Origin: an uncultured Bacteroidales bacterium
GTDB taxonomy: Bacteria; Bacteroidota; Bacteroidia; Bacteroidales; Bacteroidaceae
Direction of reading: 5' to 3'
Length of the DNA stretch: 64,000 bases
Assembly: GCA_949297215.1 (NCBI GenBank)
Contig: CASFRV010000011.1
Coordinates: 1 to 64,000 of the forward strand
Of the stretch, positions 17,363 through 24,727 are shown piece after piece. How positions within the stretch are numbered: the first letter of the stretch is position 1; the number at the start of each line of letters is the position of its first letter. A program made the position numbers and the translations under genes. Below the pieces are notes generated by a model, which saw nothing but the letters and a program-made list of their open reading frames with translations, did not search any database and was not told the DNA's origin.

Positions 17363-17482
17363 GCAGCGGGCATCCTGCTTCGCCGCGTGCATTCCTCACA
17401 TCCGGCCTCCGACGCCCCGAAACCGGACTGCGAACGCCGCGTGGGGGCCGCCGCGGGACGGCGCCATGGCCGATTTTCGCCT

Positions 17483-17577
17483 GATCCACGAGATGTTTCC
17501 ACGATTCCACGGGATGTTTCGGTCGATCCATGGGGTGTTTCCGCGATTCCATGGGGTGTTTCCGACCGACCCATGGC
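17483..17577. repeat. Short tandem repeat with CCATGGGGTG core
   Basis: Four imperfect units of 20-23 bases, of the type GATTCCATGGGGTGTTTCCG, each with a CCAYGGGRTG core. Similar cores occur near 1180-1205, 27290-27350 and 52195-52275. From here to about 17975 nothing else is recognised. Confidence 0.7.
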
Positions 17578-17977
17578 CTGCCTCGCGCGACGGATGCGGA
17601 TGTCTTTCTCGCAGATTGCCATCTCTGCTGCGCAAAATGAGACGAAACGCCGCGACGCTCCGTTCCCTCGCGGGGCATTGGCGGGGTAAAAACTGTGCCG
17701 TCCGCTCTTTTCGGGCCGCGTGGGCTTGTCGCAATTTTTTGGAAAAACGGTGCAAATGAGAGGAGGGTTTTCGCGAAAAGCTGAAAGCCTTTCGAGAAAA
17801 CTATCCCGAATGCAGCCTGTTTTCTTTAAAACTGCCTCCGCCGCCCCCTCCCGCAGGACGCCCCGTCGCTCCCCTGCCCCGCCCGCTCTGCCGCCCCGTG
17901 GCGCCCCGCCGTGGGGCGGACGGCGTGCGGGTGCCGTTTTTTAACGCGCGCGGGCCCTATTATCGGTGGAAAATGCC

Positions 17978-17985
17978 TAATTTTG
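17978..17985 (+). promoter_or_regulatory. -7 box before the TlpA operon
   Basis: TAATTTTG, 30 bases before the first start codon of the operon. No -33 TTTG at the expected distance. Confidence 0.6.
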
Positions 17986-18015
17986 CAAGCTCTTAAACGA
18001 TAAAACTTTACAACG

Positions 18016-18504
18016 ATGAAAAGAATTCTGTTGCTCTCCGCCCTGCTTCTTGCGGGCATAGCCGCGGCTCACGCCCAGCTCCCCTCCGTTTCGCTGAAAA
18101 GCATCGACGGAAAGACCGTCGACACGGCCAAGCTCGAAAACGGTGGCAAGCCGTTCATCATCAGCTTCTTCGCCACGTGGTGCAAACCCTGCAACCGCGA
18201 GCTCAACGCCATCCACGAGGTGTACCCCGACTGGCAGGACGAGACGGGCGTGAAGGTCATTGCCGTATCTATCGACCAGGCGCAGAACATCCAGAAGGTG
18301 AAACCCCTCGTCGACAGCAACGGCTGGGAATATGACGTGCTGCTCGACCCCAACGGCGACTTCAAGCGCGCCATGGGCGTCAACATGATACCCCACGTCT
18401 TCATCGTCGACGGACAGGGCAAGATCGTCGAGTCGCGCAGCGGCTACACCGAAGGTGGCGAGGCCCATCTCATCGAGAAGGTGCGCGAGCTGATTGCCAA
18501 ATAA
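18016..18504 (+). CDS. TlpA-like thiol-disulfide oxidoreductase
   Basis: A 162-residue exported thioredoxin-fold protein. The signal peptide MKRILLLSALLLAGIAAAHA is followed by the redox motif WCKPC (near residue 56) after FIISFFAT, and by a cis-proline (MIPHVF). TlpA/ResA proteins reduce disulfides of periplasmic or outer-membrane clients. The gene opens a four-gene envelope operon; DUF6029 starts 45 bases downstream. Its linkage to Omp28, which has its own CNNC motif, suggests a shared redox client, but that is inference. Confidence 0.93.
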   Translation: MKRILLLSALLLAGIAAAHAQLPSVSLKSIDGKTVDTAKLENGGKPFIISFFATWCKPCNRELNAIHEVYPDWQDETGVKVIAVSIDQAQNIQKVKPLVDSNGWEYDVLLDPNGDFKRAMGVNMIPHVFIVDGQGKIVESRSGYTEGGEAHLIEKVRELIAK

Positions 18505-18549
18505 GCCGCCGGTGCAACGGTTCATTCACCCTTCATACAGACAAGACGC

Positions 18550-20283
18550 ATGACAAAACCCATACGCACCGCCCTCGTGGGCTGCTGCCTGGCTGCCGCG
18601 CTGCCCGCCATGGGGCAGGACGACGGCCGCAAATGGTCGCTCACGGGGAGCGTACAGAGCGACGTGCTCATCCCCCAGGAGGACGAGAAAATCAACACCG
18701 GCGAATACAGCGACTGGGGCCTCACCAACACCTACGCCGAGCTCCACGTCCTTAACAAGTACGTGCAGGCCGGCGCAAGGCTCGAGTTTACCGAGTGGCC
18801 CCTCCCGGGCTTCGAAAACGACTTCAAGGGCTGGGGCGTTCCCTACTTTTACATCACGGGAAAATACAAGGGCTTAGAGCTCACCGCCGGCGACTTCTAC
18901 GACCAGTTTGGCTCGGGCCTCATCTTCCGCACCTACGAGGAGCGCAGCCTGGGCATCGACAACAGCCTGCGCGGCGGACGCCTCGTCATGAAGCCCCTGA
19001 AAGGCGTGAGCTTCAAGCTGCTGGGCGGCCAGCAGCGCCGCTACTGGACGCGCAACGACGCGTGGATCTACGGCGGCGACGTGGAGCTCAACGTCGACCA
19101 GTGGTTCAAGCGCATGCAGGAGAGCGGAACGTATCTGACCCTCGGCGCTTCGGCCGTCAACAAGCACGAGGGCGACGAGAACATCATGACCATCCGCCCC
19201 ACGGGCGAGACGGACGAGTTTGGCGACGCCGTACAGGGGCTCTACAAGCTCAACCTGCCCAAGGATGTGGCCGCCTTTGACGTGCGGGCCAACTTGCAGA
19301 AGGGCGACTACAACCTGCTCGTCGAGTATGCCCGCAAGGCGCAGGATCCCTCGTTCGACAACGGCTACATCTACCGCCCCGGCCAGGCCCTGCTGCTCTC
19401 GGGCTCGTGGTCGCGCCGCGGCGCCAGCGTGCTGCTCCAAGCCAAGCGCAGCGAAAACATGGCCTACCGCAGTTCCCGCTCGATGGAGGGCACCTCGTCG
19501 TTCATCAATCACCTGCCAGCCTTCTCGCAGCAACAGACCTACGCCCTGGCCGCGCTCTACCCCTACGCCACGCAGAACGCCCTGGGCGAATGGGCCTTCC
19601 AGGCCGAGGCCGCCTATACCTTCAAGCGCAACACGCCGCTGGGCGGACGCTACGGCACGAAAATCAAGGCCAACTTCTCGCACATCCGCTCCATCGACCG
19701 CCAGCCCGTCGAGGGCGTGGCCGATCTCTCAGACCGCGAGCAGACGATGGGCACCGACGGCTACACGTCGAAGTTCTTCAAAATGGGCGACGAAGTCTAC
19801 TACCAGGACATCAACGTGCAGCTGGAAAAGAAACTCTCGCGCGACTTCAAGCTCAACCTCATGTATATGCACCAGCGCTACAACCAGACGGTCGTTGAGG
19901 GCCACGGCGGCACCGTGCGCAGCCACATAGCCATCGCCGAGGGCAAGTATCAGATCAACGACAAGCTCACGCTGCGCGCCGAGGCCCAGTATCTGCACAC
20001 GGAGCAGGACCAGAAGGACTGGTGGTATGGCCTCGTGGAGCTCAGCGTGCTGCCCTCGCTGATGTTCACCGTGTCCGACATGTACAACGCCCACGTGGAG
20101 GGCGCCGACGGCGCGGAGCGCAAGGTGCACTACTACATGGTTTCGGGCACATTCACCCACAAATCGCACCGTTTGCAGGTGGGCTACGGCAAGACGCGCG
20201 CAGGCTACAACTGCTCGGGCGGCGTTTGCCGCTGGGTGCCCGCCAGCAAGGGCGTGCAGCTCTCGTACAACTACAACTTCTAA
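18550..20283 (+). CDS. Outer-membrane beta-barrel protein, DUF6029 type
   Basis: A 577-residue protein with signal peptide (MTKPIRTALVGCCLAAALPAMG) and the alternating hydrophobic/aromatic pattern of a beta-barrel to the end (last residues LSYNYNF, ending in an aromatic residue as in outer-membrane barrels). Blocks such as DFYDQFGSGLIFRTYEER and GVSFKLLGGQQ match the Bacteroidota DUF6029 family. Substrate is unknown. It is preceded by TlpA and followed after 10 bases by Omp28, an arrangement common in the order. Confidence 0.88.
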   Translation: MTKPIRTALVGCCLAAALPAMGQDDGRKWSLTGSVQSDVLIPQEDEKINTGEYSDWGLTNTYAELHVLNKYVQAGARLEFTEWPLPGFENDFKGWGVPYFYITGKYKGLELTAGDFYDQFGSGLIFRTYEERSLGIDNSLRGGRLVMKPLKGVSFKLLGGQQRRYWTRNDAWIYGGDVELNVDQWFKRMQESGTYLTLGASAVNKHEGDENIMTIRPTGETDEFGDAVQGLYKLNLPKDVAAFDVRANLQKGDYNLLVEYARKAQDPSFDNGYIYRPGQALLLSGSWSRRGASVLLQAKRSENMAYRSSRSMEGTSSFINHLPAFSQQQTYALAALYPYATQNALGEWAFQAEAAYTFKRNTPLGGRYGTKIKANFSHIRSIDRQPVEGVADLSDREQTMGTDGYTSKFFKMGDEVYYQDINVQLEKKLSRDFKLNLMYMHQRYNQTVVEGHGGTVRSHIAIAEGKYQINDKLTLRAEAQYLHTEQDQKDWWYGLVELSVLPSLMFTVSDMYNAHVEGADGAERKVHYYMVSGTFTHKSHRLQVGYGKTRAGYNCSGGVCRWVPASKGVQLSYNYNF

Positions 20284-20293
20284 CGGATAAGGC

Positions 20294-21097
20294 ATGAAAA
20301 TACGACTGACATATCTCTGCATCGCCGCCCTGGCGCTGACGCTCTCCGCCTGCGACGAGGTGGACGAGGGCGAACGCTTCGAACCCGTCGAGGACTTTAC
20401 GCCGCGCAAGAACGTGCTCATCGAGGATTTCACGGGGCAGCGCTGCAACAACTGCCCCCGCGCCACCAACACCATCGCCTCGATGCAGCAGCTCTTCGGC
20501 GAGGAGCACGTCGTGGCCGTGGGCATCCACGGCGGACCCCTCTCGCTGCCCGCACCGGCCGGCCTGGCCACGCCGACGGCAGCCGAATATATCGCCCGCT
20601 GGGGCGTGGAGAGCTATCCCTCGGGCGTCATCGACCGCACGGGCGGCACGCAGCTCTACACGGCGTGGACGGCTGCCGTGCTCGAACGCCTGCAAATGGA
20701 GCCGGCCGTCGACATCAGCGTGACGCCCGCCTACGATGCCGCCACGCGCAGCCTCACTGTCGACGTCACCACAACGGGACGCACCGGAGCCGCCGGGCAG
20801 CTCTCGGTATGGCTCGTCGAGAACGCCATCACGGGCTATCAGCTCATGCCCAATGGTCAGAACAACCTGCAATACGAGCACAACCACGTGTTCCGCACGG
20901 CCGTCAACGGCACGTGGGGCGAGGACGTGGCCGTGGCCCCCGGCGCCGCCGACACAAAGACCTATACCGTCACGCTCGACGCCGCTTGGCGGGCCGAGAA
21001 CATGGCCGTCGTGGCCTTTGTGAGCAACGACCAAGAGGGCGTGCTCCAAGTGGTGCAGCAGCCTCTGGCCGCCGACAACAGCGAAACTCAGCAATAA
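20294..21097 (+). CDS. Omp28-related lipoprotein with CNNC motif
   Basis: A 267-residue lipoprotein. The signal peptide ends in a lipobox (LTLSAC, Cys about residue 19). NVLIEDFTGQRCNNCPRATN is the Omp28 signature, and CNNC sits where a thioredoxin fold has its redox cysteines. The C-terminal half is a beta-rich domain. Omp28 was described as a surface protein in Porphyromonas. It is the third gene of the operon, 10 bases after DUF6029 and 18 before the next gene. Confidence 0.9.
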   Translation: MKIRLTYLCIAALALTLSACDEVDEGERFEPVEDFTPRKNVLIEDFTGQRCNNCPRATNTIASMQQLFGEEHVVAVGIHGGPLSLPAPAGLATPTAAEYIARWGVESYPSGVIDRTGGTQLYTAWTAAVLERLQMEPAVDISVTPAYDAATRSLTVDVTTTGRTGAAGQLSVWLVENAITGYQLMPNGQNNLQYEHNHVFRTAVNGTWGEDVAVAPGAADTKTYTVTLDAAWRAENMAVVAFVSNDQEGVLQVVQQPLAADNSETQQ

Positions 21098-21115
21098 ACA
21101 ATACAACAACCCATT

Positions 21116-21778
21116 ATGAAGAAAATCTTTACGCTTCTTTTTGCAGCCATGGCCCTCTTCACGGCTAAGGCACAGGTGAACGTCACGTTCAACGGCCAGA
21201 CGGTCAACAGTGGCGACGTGCTTGAGATTCAGGGCAATGTGCTTGACCTTGGCGGCGGGCTTTCCATTCTCGATTGGACCATGGAGCCTACGTTTACCAA
21301 CGCAGGCAGCTCTGCCACCAACCTGTCTGTCACCGTAACGAAGGACTATACCGAAGGACCCGAGCTGTATTGGTGTGGCATTACGGGTGCTTGCGCCAAC
21401 ATCCCGGGCAAAACCGAGACACGCTCCACGACGCTTCAACCCGGCGGCATGGCCATGTTGACGCTGCATCCCGAGGCCGAGCCCACGGAAAGCGTCGACT
21501 GCACGGCCAACGTGCAGGTGATGGCGGGACTCAACGTGTTCTCATTCAAAATCCACTACCTTTACAAGGGCACTGCGGGCATCGACGGCCTGACGGCCGA
21601 GACCGCAGGCGCTAAGGCCGTAGAGGGAGGCATCGCCCTGCCCGCCGGGCAGTGGGCCGTCTACACGGTGGACGGACGCCTCGTGGCAAAAGGCACCGCA
21701 GCCACGACGAAGCAGCTGCCCCGCGGCATCTACGTCGTGAAGTGCGGCACGCAGAGCCAGAAGCTCCTGGTCGACTGA
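21116..21778 (+). CDS. Exported protein with type IX-like C-terminal tail
   Basis: A 220-residue exported protein with signal peptide MKKIFTLLFAAMALFTAKAQ. The middle (about 25-150) is a beta-sandwich-like domain without a recognised family; two Cys pairs (CGITGAC, and DC about residue 126) could form disulfides. The last 70 residues read GIDGL...YTVDGRLVAKG... LPRGIYVVKCG...LLVD, matching the Por secretion tail. It is the fourth gene of the TlpA operon, so it may be the surface client of that redox set. A 42-base palindrome follows at 21799. Confidence 0.85.
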   Translation: MKKIFTLLFAAMALFTAKAQVNVTFNGQTVNSGDVLEIQGNVLDLGGGLSILDWTMEPTFTNAGSSATNLSVTVTKDYTEGPELYWCGITGACANIPGKTETRSTTLQPGGMAMLTLHPEAEPTESVDCTANVQVMAGLNVFSFKIHYLYKGTAGIDGLTAETAGAKAVEGGIALPAGQWAVYTVDGRLVAKGTAATTKQLPRGIYVVKCGTQSQKLLVD

Positions 21779-21798
21779 GCCGGGCGCCACTCATAACA

Positions 21799-21840
21799 AA
21801 CGAAGGAGGGCAGCGGAACGTTCCGCTGCCCTCCTTCGTT
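21799..21840. terminator. Bidirectional terminator, perfect 42-base palindrome
   Basis: A perfect palindrome without spacer, arms ending in AACGAAGGAGG and CCTCCTTCGTT, between two convergent genes (stop at 21778 on plus, stop at 21862 on minus). It can end transcription from both sides, although the T tracts are short. Confidence 0.8.
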
Positions 21841-21861
21841 CATCCCCCGCGGGGTGAGGCG

Positions 21862-22020
21862 TCAGTTCGACTTGTTGTTCAGTATGACCAGCGCCGCAAT
21901 GACGCCCGGCACCCATCCGCACAACGTCAGCAGGGCGACGATGAGCACCGACCCGCAGCCGTGGTCGAGCACGGCGAGGGGCGGGAAGATAATGGCCAGA
22001 ATAACTCTCAGACAGGACAT
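21862..22020 (-). CDS. YqaE/Pmp3 family small membrane protein
   Basis: A 52-residue hydrophobic protein with two membrane helices. MSCLRVILAIIFPPLAVLDH, then GCG and LTLCGWVPGVIAALVIL form the typical Pmp3/UPF0057 pattern. Family members respond to salt or membrane stress in other organisms. Start at 22020 is chosen over an upstream in-frame ATG because the family begins here and because the promoter (-7 box at 22043-22050) would otherwise lie inside the coding sequence. Expression is from the tandem promoter repeat directly upstream. Confidence 0.9.
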   Translation of the reverse strand: MSCLRVILAIIFPPLAVLDHGCGSVLIVALLTLCGWVPGVIAALVILNNKSN

Positions 22021-22042
22021 AGCTTTTCGTTGTTTGTTCTTG

Positions 22043-22073
22043 CAAAGATAGCGAAAGGCGAGAGGCAAGGCAA
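22043..22073 (-). promoter_or_regulatory. Promoter of the YqaE gene (proximal repeat copy)
   Basis: Minus-strand TTG (22073-22071), 20 bases, TATCTTTG (22050-22043), 22 bases before the start codon at 22020. Confidence 0.8.
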
Positions 22074-22126
22074 GAGAAAGCCCGCTTTATCTTGGTTTGT
22101 CCGAGCCGCATCCTATTTTCGTGGAA

Positions 22127-22157
22127 CAAAGATAGCGAAAGGCGAGAGGCAAGGCAA
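22127..22157 (-). promoter_or_regulatory. Second promoter in the tandem repeat
   Basis: Minus-strand TTG (22157-22155), 20 bases, TATCTTTG (22134-22127), exactly 84 bases upstream of the proximal promoter. Confidence 0.75.
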
Positions 22158-22313
22158 GAGAAAGCCCGCTTTATCTTGGTTTGTCCGAGCCGTATCCTAT
22201 TTTCGTGGAACAAAAATAACGCTTCTTCCCCGATTGCGGCCCCGCCTTGCCATAAACATGGCGCATGCTGCGGGGCCGTCGGCGCGAGCTTTTATCAAAT
22301 TCGGACAGAAAAG

Positions 22314-22345
22314 CTTGGCCCGTTCGCTGGAAGTGCGTATCTTTG
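22314..22345 (+). promoter_or_regulatory. Promoter of the CAT-anticodon tRNA
   Basis: TTGG at 22314, 21 bases, TATCTTTG at 22338-22345, about 35 bases before the mature tRNA. Confidence 0.75.
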
Positions 22346-22380
22346 CACTTGGAAGCGCTGCGGCGACGCACGCTCCGCCC

Positions 22381-22454
22381 GGGCCTATAGCTCAGTTGGT
22401 TAGAGCAACAGACTCATAATCTGGAGGTCGTAGGTTCAAGCCCTACTTGGCCCA
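22381..22454 (+). tRNA. tRNA with CAT anticodon (tRNA-Met; Ile2 possible)
   Basis: A 74-base cloverleaf: acceptor GGGCCTA/TTGGCCC, D arm GCTCAGTTGGTTAGAGC, anticodon loop CTCATAA with CAT, T arm GTAGG TTCAAGC CCTAC, discriminator A. The first acceptor pairs are Watson-Crick, so it is not an initiator. A CAT anticodon can also belong to tRNA-Ile2 after lysidine modification; sequence alone does not settle this. CCA is not encoded. It has its own promoter and terminator. Confidence 0.93.
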
Positions 22455-22463
22455 CAGCACCGC

Positions 22464-22502
22464 GAAGACCGCCTGCGAGACGTCGCATGGCGGTCTTTTT
22501 GT
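22464..22502 (+). terminator. Terminator after the tRNA
   Basis: AAGACCGCC...GGCGGTCTT stem with an inner TGCGA/TCGCA stem, then a T run, 10 bases past the tRNA. Confidence 0.9.
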
Positions 22503-22532
22503 TGCATCCCGACGCTGTTAGCTTAGCTATTT

Positions 22533-23204
22533 ATGATACAACTGTTCGTCCTCTTGGCCTGCCAGCTGGCCTCGGCCGTGCTGCAAGGCCCCGCCAAGAC
22601 GCCCACCGAGCTCCGCATGGAGGAGCAGGGGATGGTGGACGTGCAATGCGTCGACTCGACGCTACGGGTCAGCCTCATGTACGGCCGGGCCGACAACTTT
22701 ACGGGCCGCGTGCTCTACGACGACTTGCACCGGGCCTACCTGCACCCCGAAGCAGCGAAGGCGCTGGCACGGGCACAGCGCGCCCTGCGGCGCCGACGCC
22801 CCGACCTGAGCCTCAAAGTGTACGACGCGGCGCGGCCCATGAGCGTTCAGCAACGCATGTGGGACGTCGTGGCCGGGACGCCCAAGCACATCTACGTGAG
22901 CAACCCGCGCAACGGCGGGGGCCTGCACAATTACGGCCTGGCCGTCGACATTACGCTCTGCAACACGCGGGGCGACAGCCTGCCCATGGGCACGCGCATC
23001 GACTTCATGGGCCCCGAGGCACACATCGACTGCGAGGAGCAGTTGCAGCGCCGCGGCGTGTTGACGCCCGCGGCCGCGGCCAACCGCCGGCTGCTGCGCG
23101 AGGTGATGGCCGAAGGGGGCTTCCGCCCGCTGCGCACCGAGTGGTGGCACTTTAACCTGAGGAGCCGTGCCGAGGCACGGGCCCGCTACAAAGTAATCAG
23201 ATGA
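22533..23204 (+). CDS. D-alanyl-D-alanine dipeptidase (M15 family, VanX-like)
   Basis: A 223-residue zinc dipeptidase of the M15D/VanX group. Zinc ligands and catalytic residues are visible: GLHNYGLAVDIT (His and Asp, about residues 131-142) and EWWHFNL near the C terminus (Glu and His). A short hydrophobic N terminus (MIQLFVLLACQLASAVLQ) suggests export to the periplasm. It cleaves D-Ala-D-Ala; in organisms without vancomycin resistance genes it usually serves in cell-wall turnover or D-Ala recovery. No VanA/H/S/R genes are near. It overlaps the next gene by 4 bases. Confidence 0.93.
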   Translation: MIQLFVLLACQLASAVLQGPAKTPTELRMEEQGMVDVQCVDSTLRVSLMYGRADNFTGRVLYDDLHRAYLHPEAAKALARAQRALRRRRPDLSLKVYDAARPMSVQQRMWDVVAGTPKHIYVSNPRNGGGLHNYGLAVDITLCNTRGDSLPMGTRIDFMGPEAHIDCEEQLQRRGVLTPAAAANRRLLREVMAEGGFRPLRTEWWHFNLRSRAEARARYKVIR

Positions 23205-24418
23205 ATGAAAACCGCGACATCCCCACCCTGCCCGCGCTCGACGCTGCCACGGCGGCCTACGTGCGCCTCCACCGCGACGACGACGTGGAGCGCCTGGCGC
23301 TCTCGCCCGGCGAGGCCCGCGGCGTCGACCTGCGCCTGGCGCTCCAAGAGATTGAGGGCCGGCAGCGCCTGGGCCGCAAGGTGCCTTCGTGGGCAGCCGT
23401 GGAGGGTCTGCGCCTTCCTCCGCGCCTGTCGCTCGAACAATGTTCGGGCGAGGCCGCGGCGCTCTACAAGGCCCGGCTGGCCCGTCGCCTGTTGCCGCGG
23501 GGCGGAAGCATGACCGACCTGACGGGCGGCCTCGGGGTCGACTTCGCCGCGCAGGCCCGTCTGTTCGACCGCTGCACCTATGTGGAGCACAACGCCGGGC
23601 TGTGCGCCCTGGCACGCCACAACCTGCCCCTGCTGGGCTTGGAACGGGCCCGCGTGGTGTGTGCCGAGGCCGGCGACTATCTGGCCGCGATGGAGCCCGT
23701 CGACTGGCTCTTCCTCGACCCGGCCCGCCGCGACGAGGCCGGGCGCAAGACGGTGCTGCTGGCCGACTGCCGCCCCGACGTGACGGAACTGGCGCCCCTG
23801 CTGCTCGAAAAGGCCGGCCACGTGCTCGTCAAGCTCTCGCCCATGCTCGACGCGGCCGACGCCGTGCGCCGCCTGCCCGCCGTGGCCGAGGTGCACGTCG
23901 TGGCCCACGGCGGCGAGTGCAAGGAGCTGCTCCTGCTGCTCAGCCGCGGCCACGAAGGCGAGCCCCGCGTGACGTGCGCCGACGGGGAGCGCCTCTTCTC
24001 CTTCGCCCCTGCCGAGGAACAGGCGGCCCGCCCCGCCCTGGCCCCCACGCTGCGCCGCTACCTGTACGAGCCGGGGGCGGCCCTCCTCAAGGCAGGGGCG
24101 CTCAAGCTCACCGCCGTACGCTTCGGCCTCGAAAAGCTCCACCCCAACAGCCATCTCTACACGTCCGACGGCTTCGTCAGCGATTTTCCCGGCCGCACGT
24201 TTCTCGTCGAGGGCGTCTATGGCTTTTCGAAAAAGGAGTTGCGGCGCTTCGCAGCCCACTGCCCGCAGGCCAATCTGACGCTGCGCAACTTCCCCGGCTC
24301 GACGGCCGACCTGCGTCGCCGCCTCCGCCTGAAAGAGGGCGGCGACCGCTACTGCTTTGCCACCACGCTGGCCGACGGCGCGCGGGTGCTCGTCGTGGGG
24401 CGCAAGGCGGGGAGCTGA
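23201..24418 (+). CDS. SAM-dependent methyltransferase with THUMP-like domain
   Basis: A 405-residue class I methyltransferase. The SAM-binding motif TDLTGGLGVDFAAQA is near residue 107, followed by a YVEHNAGLCALARHN acidic loop and the catalytic-loop-like DPARRD near residue 172. The C-terminal region (about 320-400) corresponds to the small THUMP-like domain of this Bacteroidota family, which suggests RNA as substrate. The target base is unknown. Start overlaps the dipeptidase stop by ATGA, implying translational coupling. Confidence 0.88.
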   Translation: MNENRDIPTLPALDAATAAYVRLHRDDDVERLALSPGEARGVDLRLALQEIEGRQRLGRKVPSWAAVEGLRLPPRLSLEQCSGEAAALYKARLARRLLPRGGSMTDLTGGLGVDFAAQARLFDRCTYVEHNAGLCALARHNLPLLGLERARVVCAEAGDYLAAMEPVDWLFLDPARRDEAGRKTVLLADCRPDVTELAPLLLEKAGHVLVKLSPMLDAADAVRRLPAVAEVHVVAHGGECKELLLLLSRGHEGEPRVTCADGERLFSFAPAEEQAARPALAPTLRRYLYEPGAALLKAGALKLTAVRFGLEKLHPNSHLYTSDGFVSDFPGRTFLVEGVYGFSKKELRRFAAHCPQANLTLRNFPGSTADLRRRLRLKEGGDRYCFATTLADGARVLVVGRKAGS

Positions 24419-24727
24419 CGCCGCCCGCTCCTGTACGTCCGTCAGTTGAACGCATTTTTTCTCTCTCTGTCCGTCCGAAGACCGGAGAGTTTTTACCTTT
24501 GCAGGCGGTAAACGTCCGTCATTTGTCCCGTCTATGAAAACAAGCAAGGCCCGGCGGCTGCCCGTGCCGGCCTTTCACAACGTTTCTGCCCGGCTGTTTT
24601 CCCTCCCGTGCCGCGTCGTCGGCCGGCGAGGGCCCGCTTCCTGTCTGTTCCGCGCTGTCCGTCACGACGACGGGCGGCGCGGAACATGCGTTTTACCCGA
24701 CACATTGACTAATACACCACAGATACG
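24419..24727. other. Intergenic leader region before the beta-galactosidase
   Basis: A 309-base gap. It holds a -7 box (24494-24501) and, downstream of it, a possible 65-codon frame (24534-24731) whose stop overlaps the beta-galactosidase ATG. No convincing terminator after the methyltransferase was found. Confidence 0.6.
24494..24501 (+). promoter_or_regulatory. -7 box before the beta-galactosidase
   Basis: TACCTTTG, 227 bases before the GH35 start. No -33 TTTG at the expected distance. Confidence 0.5.

Larger units (their letters stand above)
22043..22210. repeat. 84-base tandem repeat, each unit a full promoter plus hairpin
   Basis: Units 22043-22126 and 22127-22210 are almost identical (one visible change, CGCATCC to CGTATCC). 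Read on the minus strand each has TTG, 20 bases, TATCTTTG, preceded by a hairpin (AAGAGAAAGC / GCTTTATCTT) and CCGAGCCGC. The proximal copy serves the YqaE gene. Layout and period equal the repeat at 16586. Confidence 0.88.

Noticed and set aside
22533-23204. Vancomycin resistance role for the VanX-like gene
   Set aside because: No vanA, vanH or two-component genes are adjacent; stand-alone VanX-type dipeptidases are common in cell-wall turnover.
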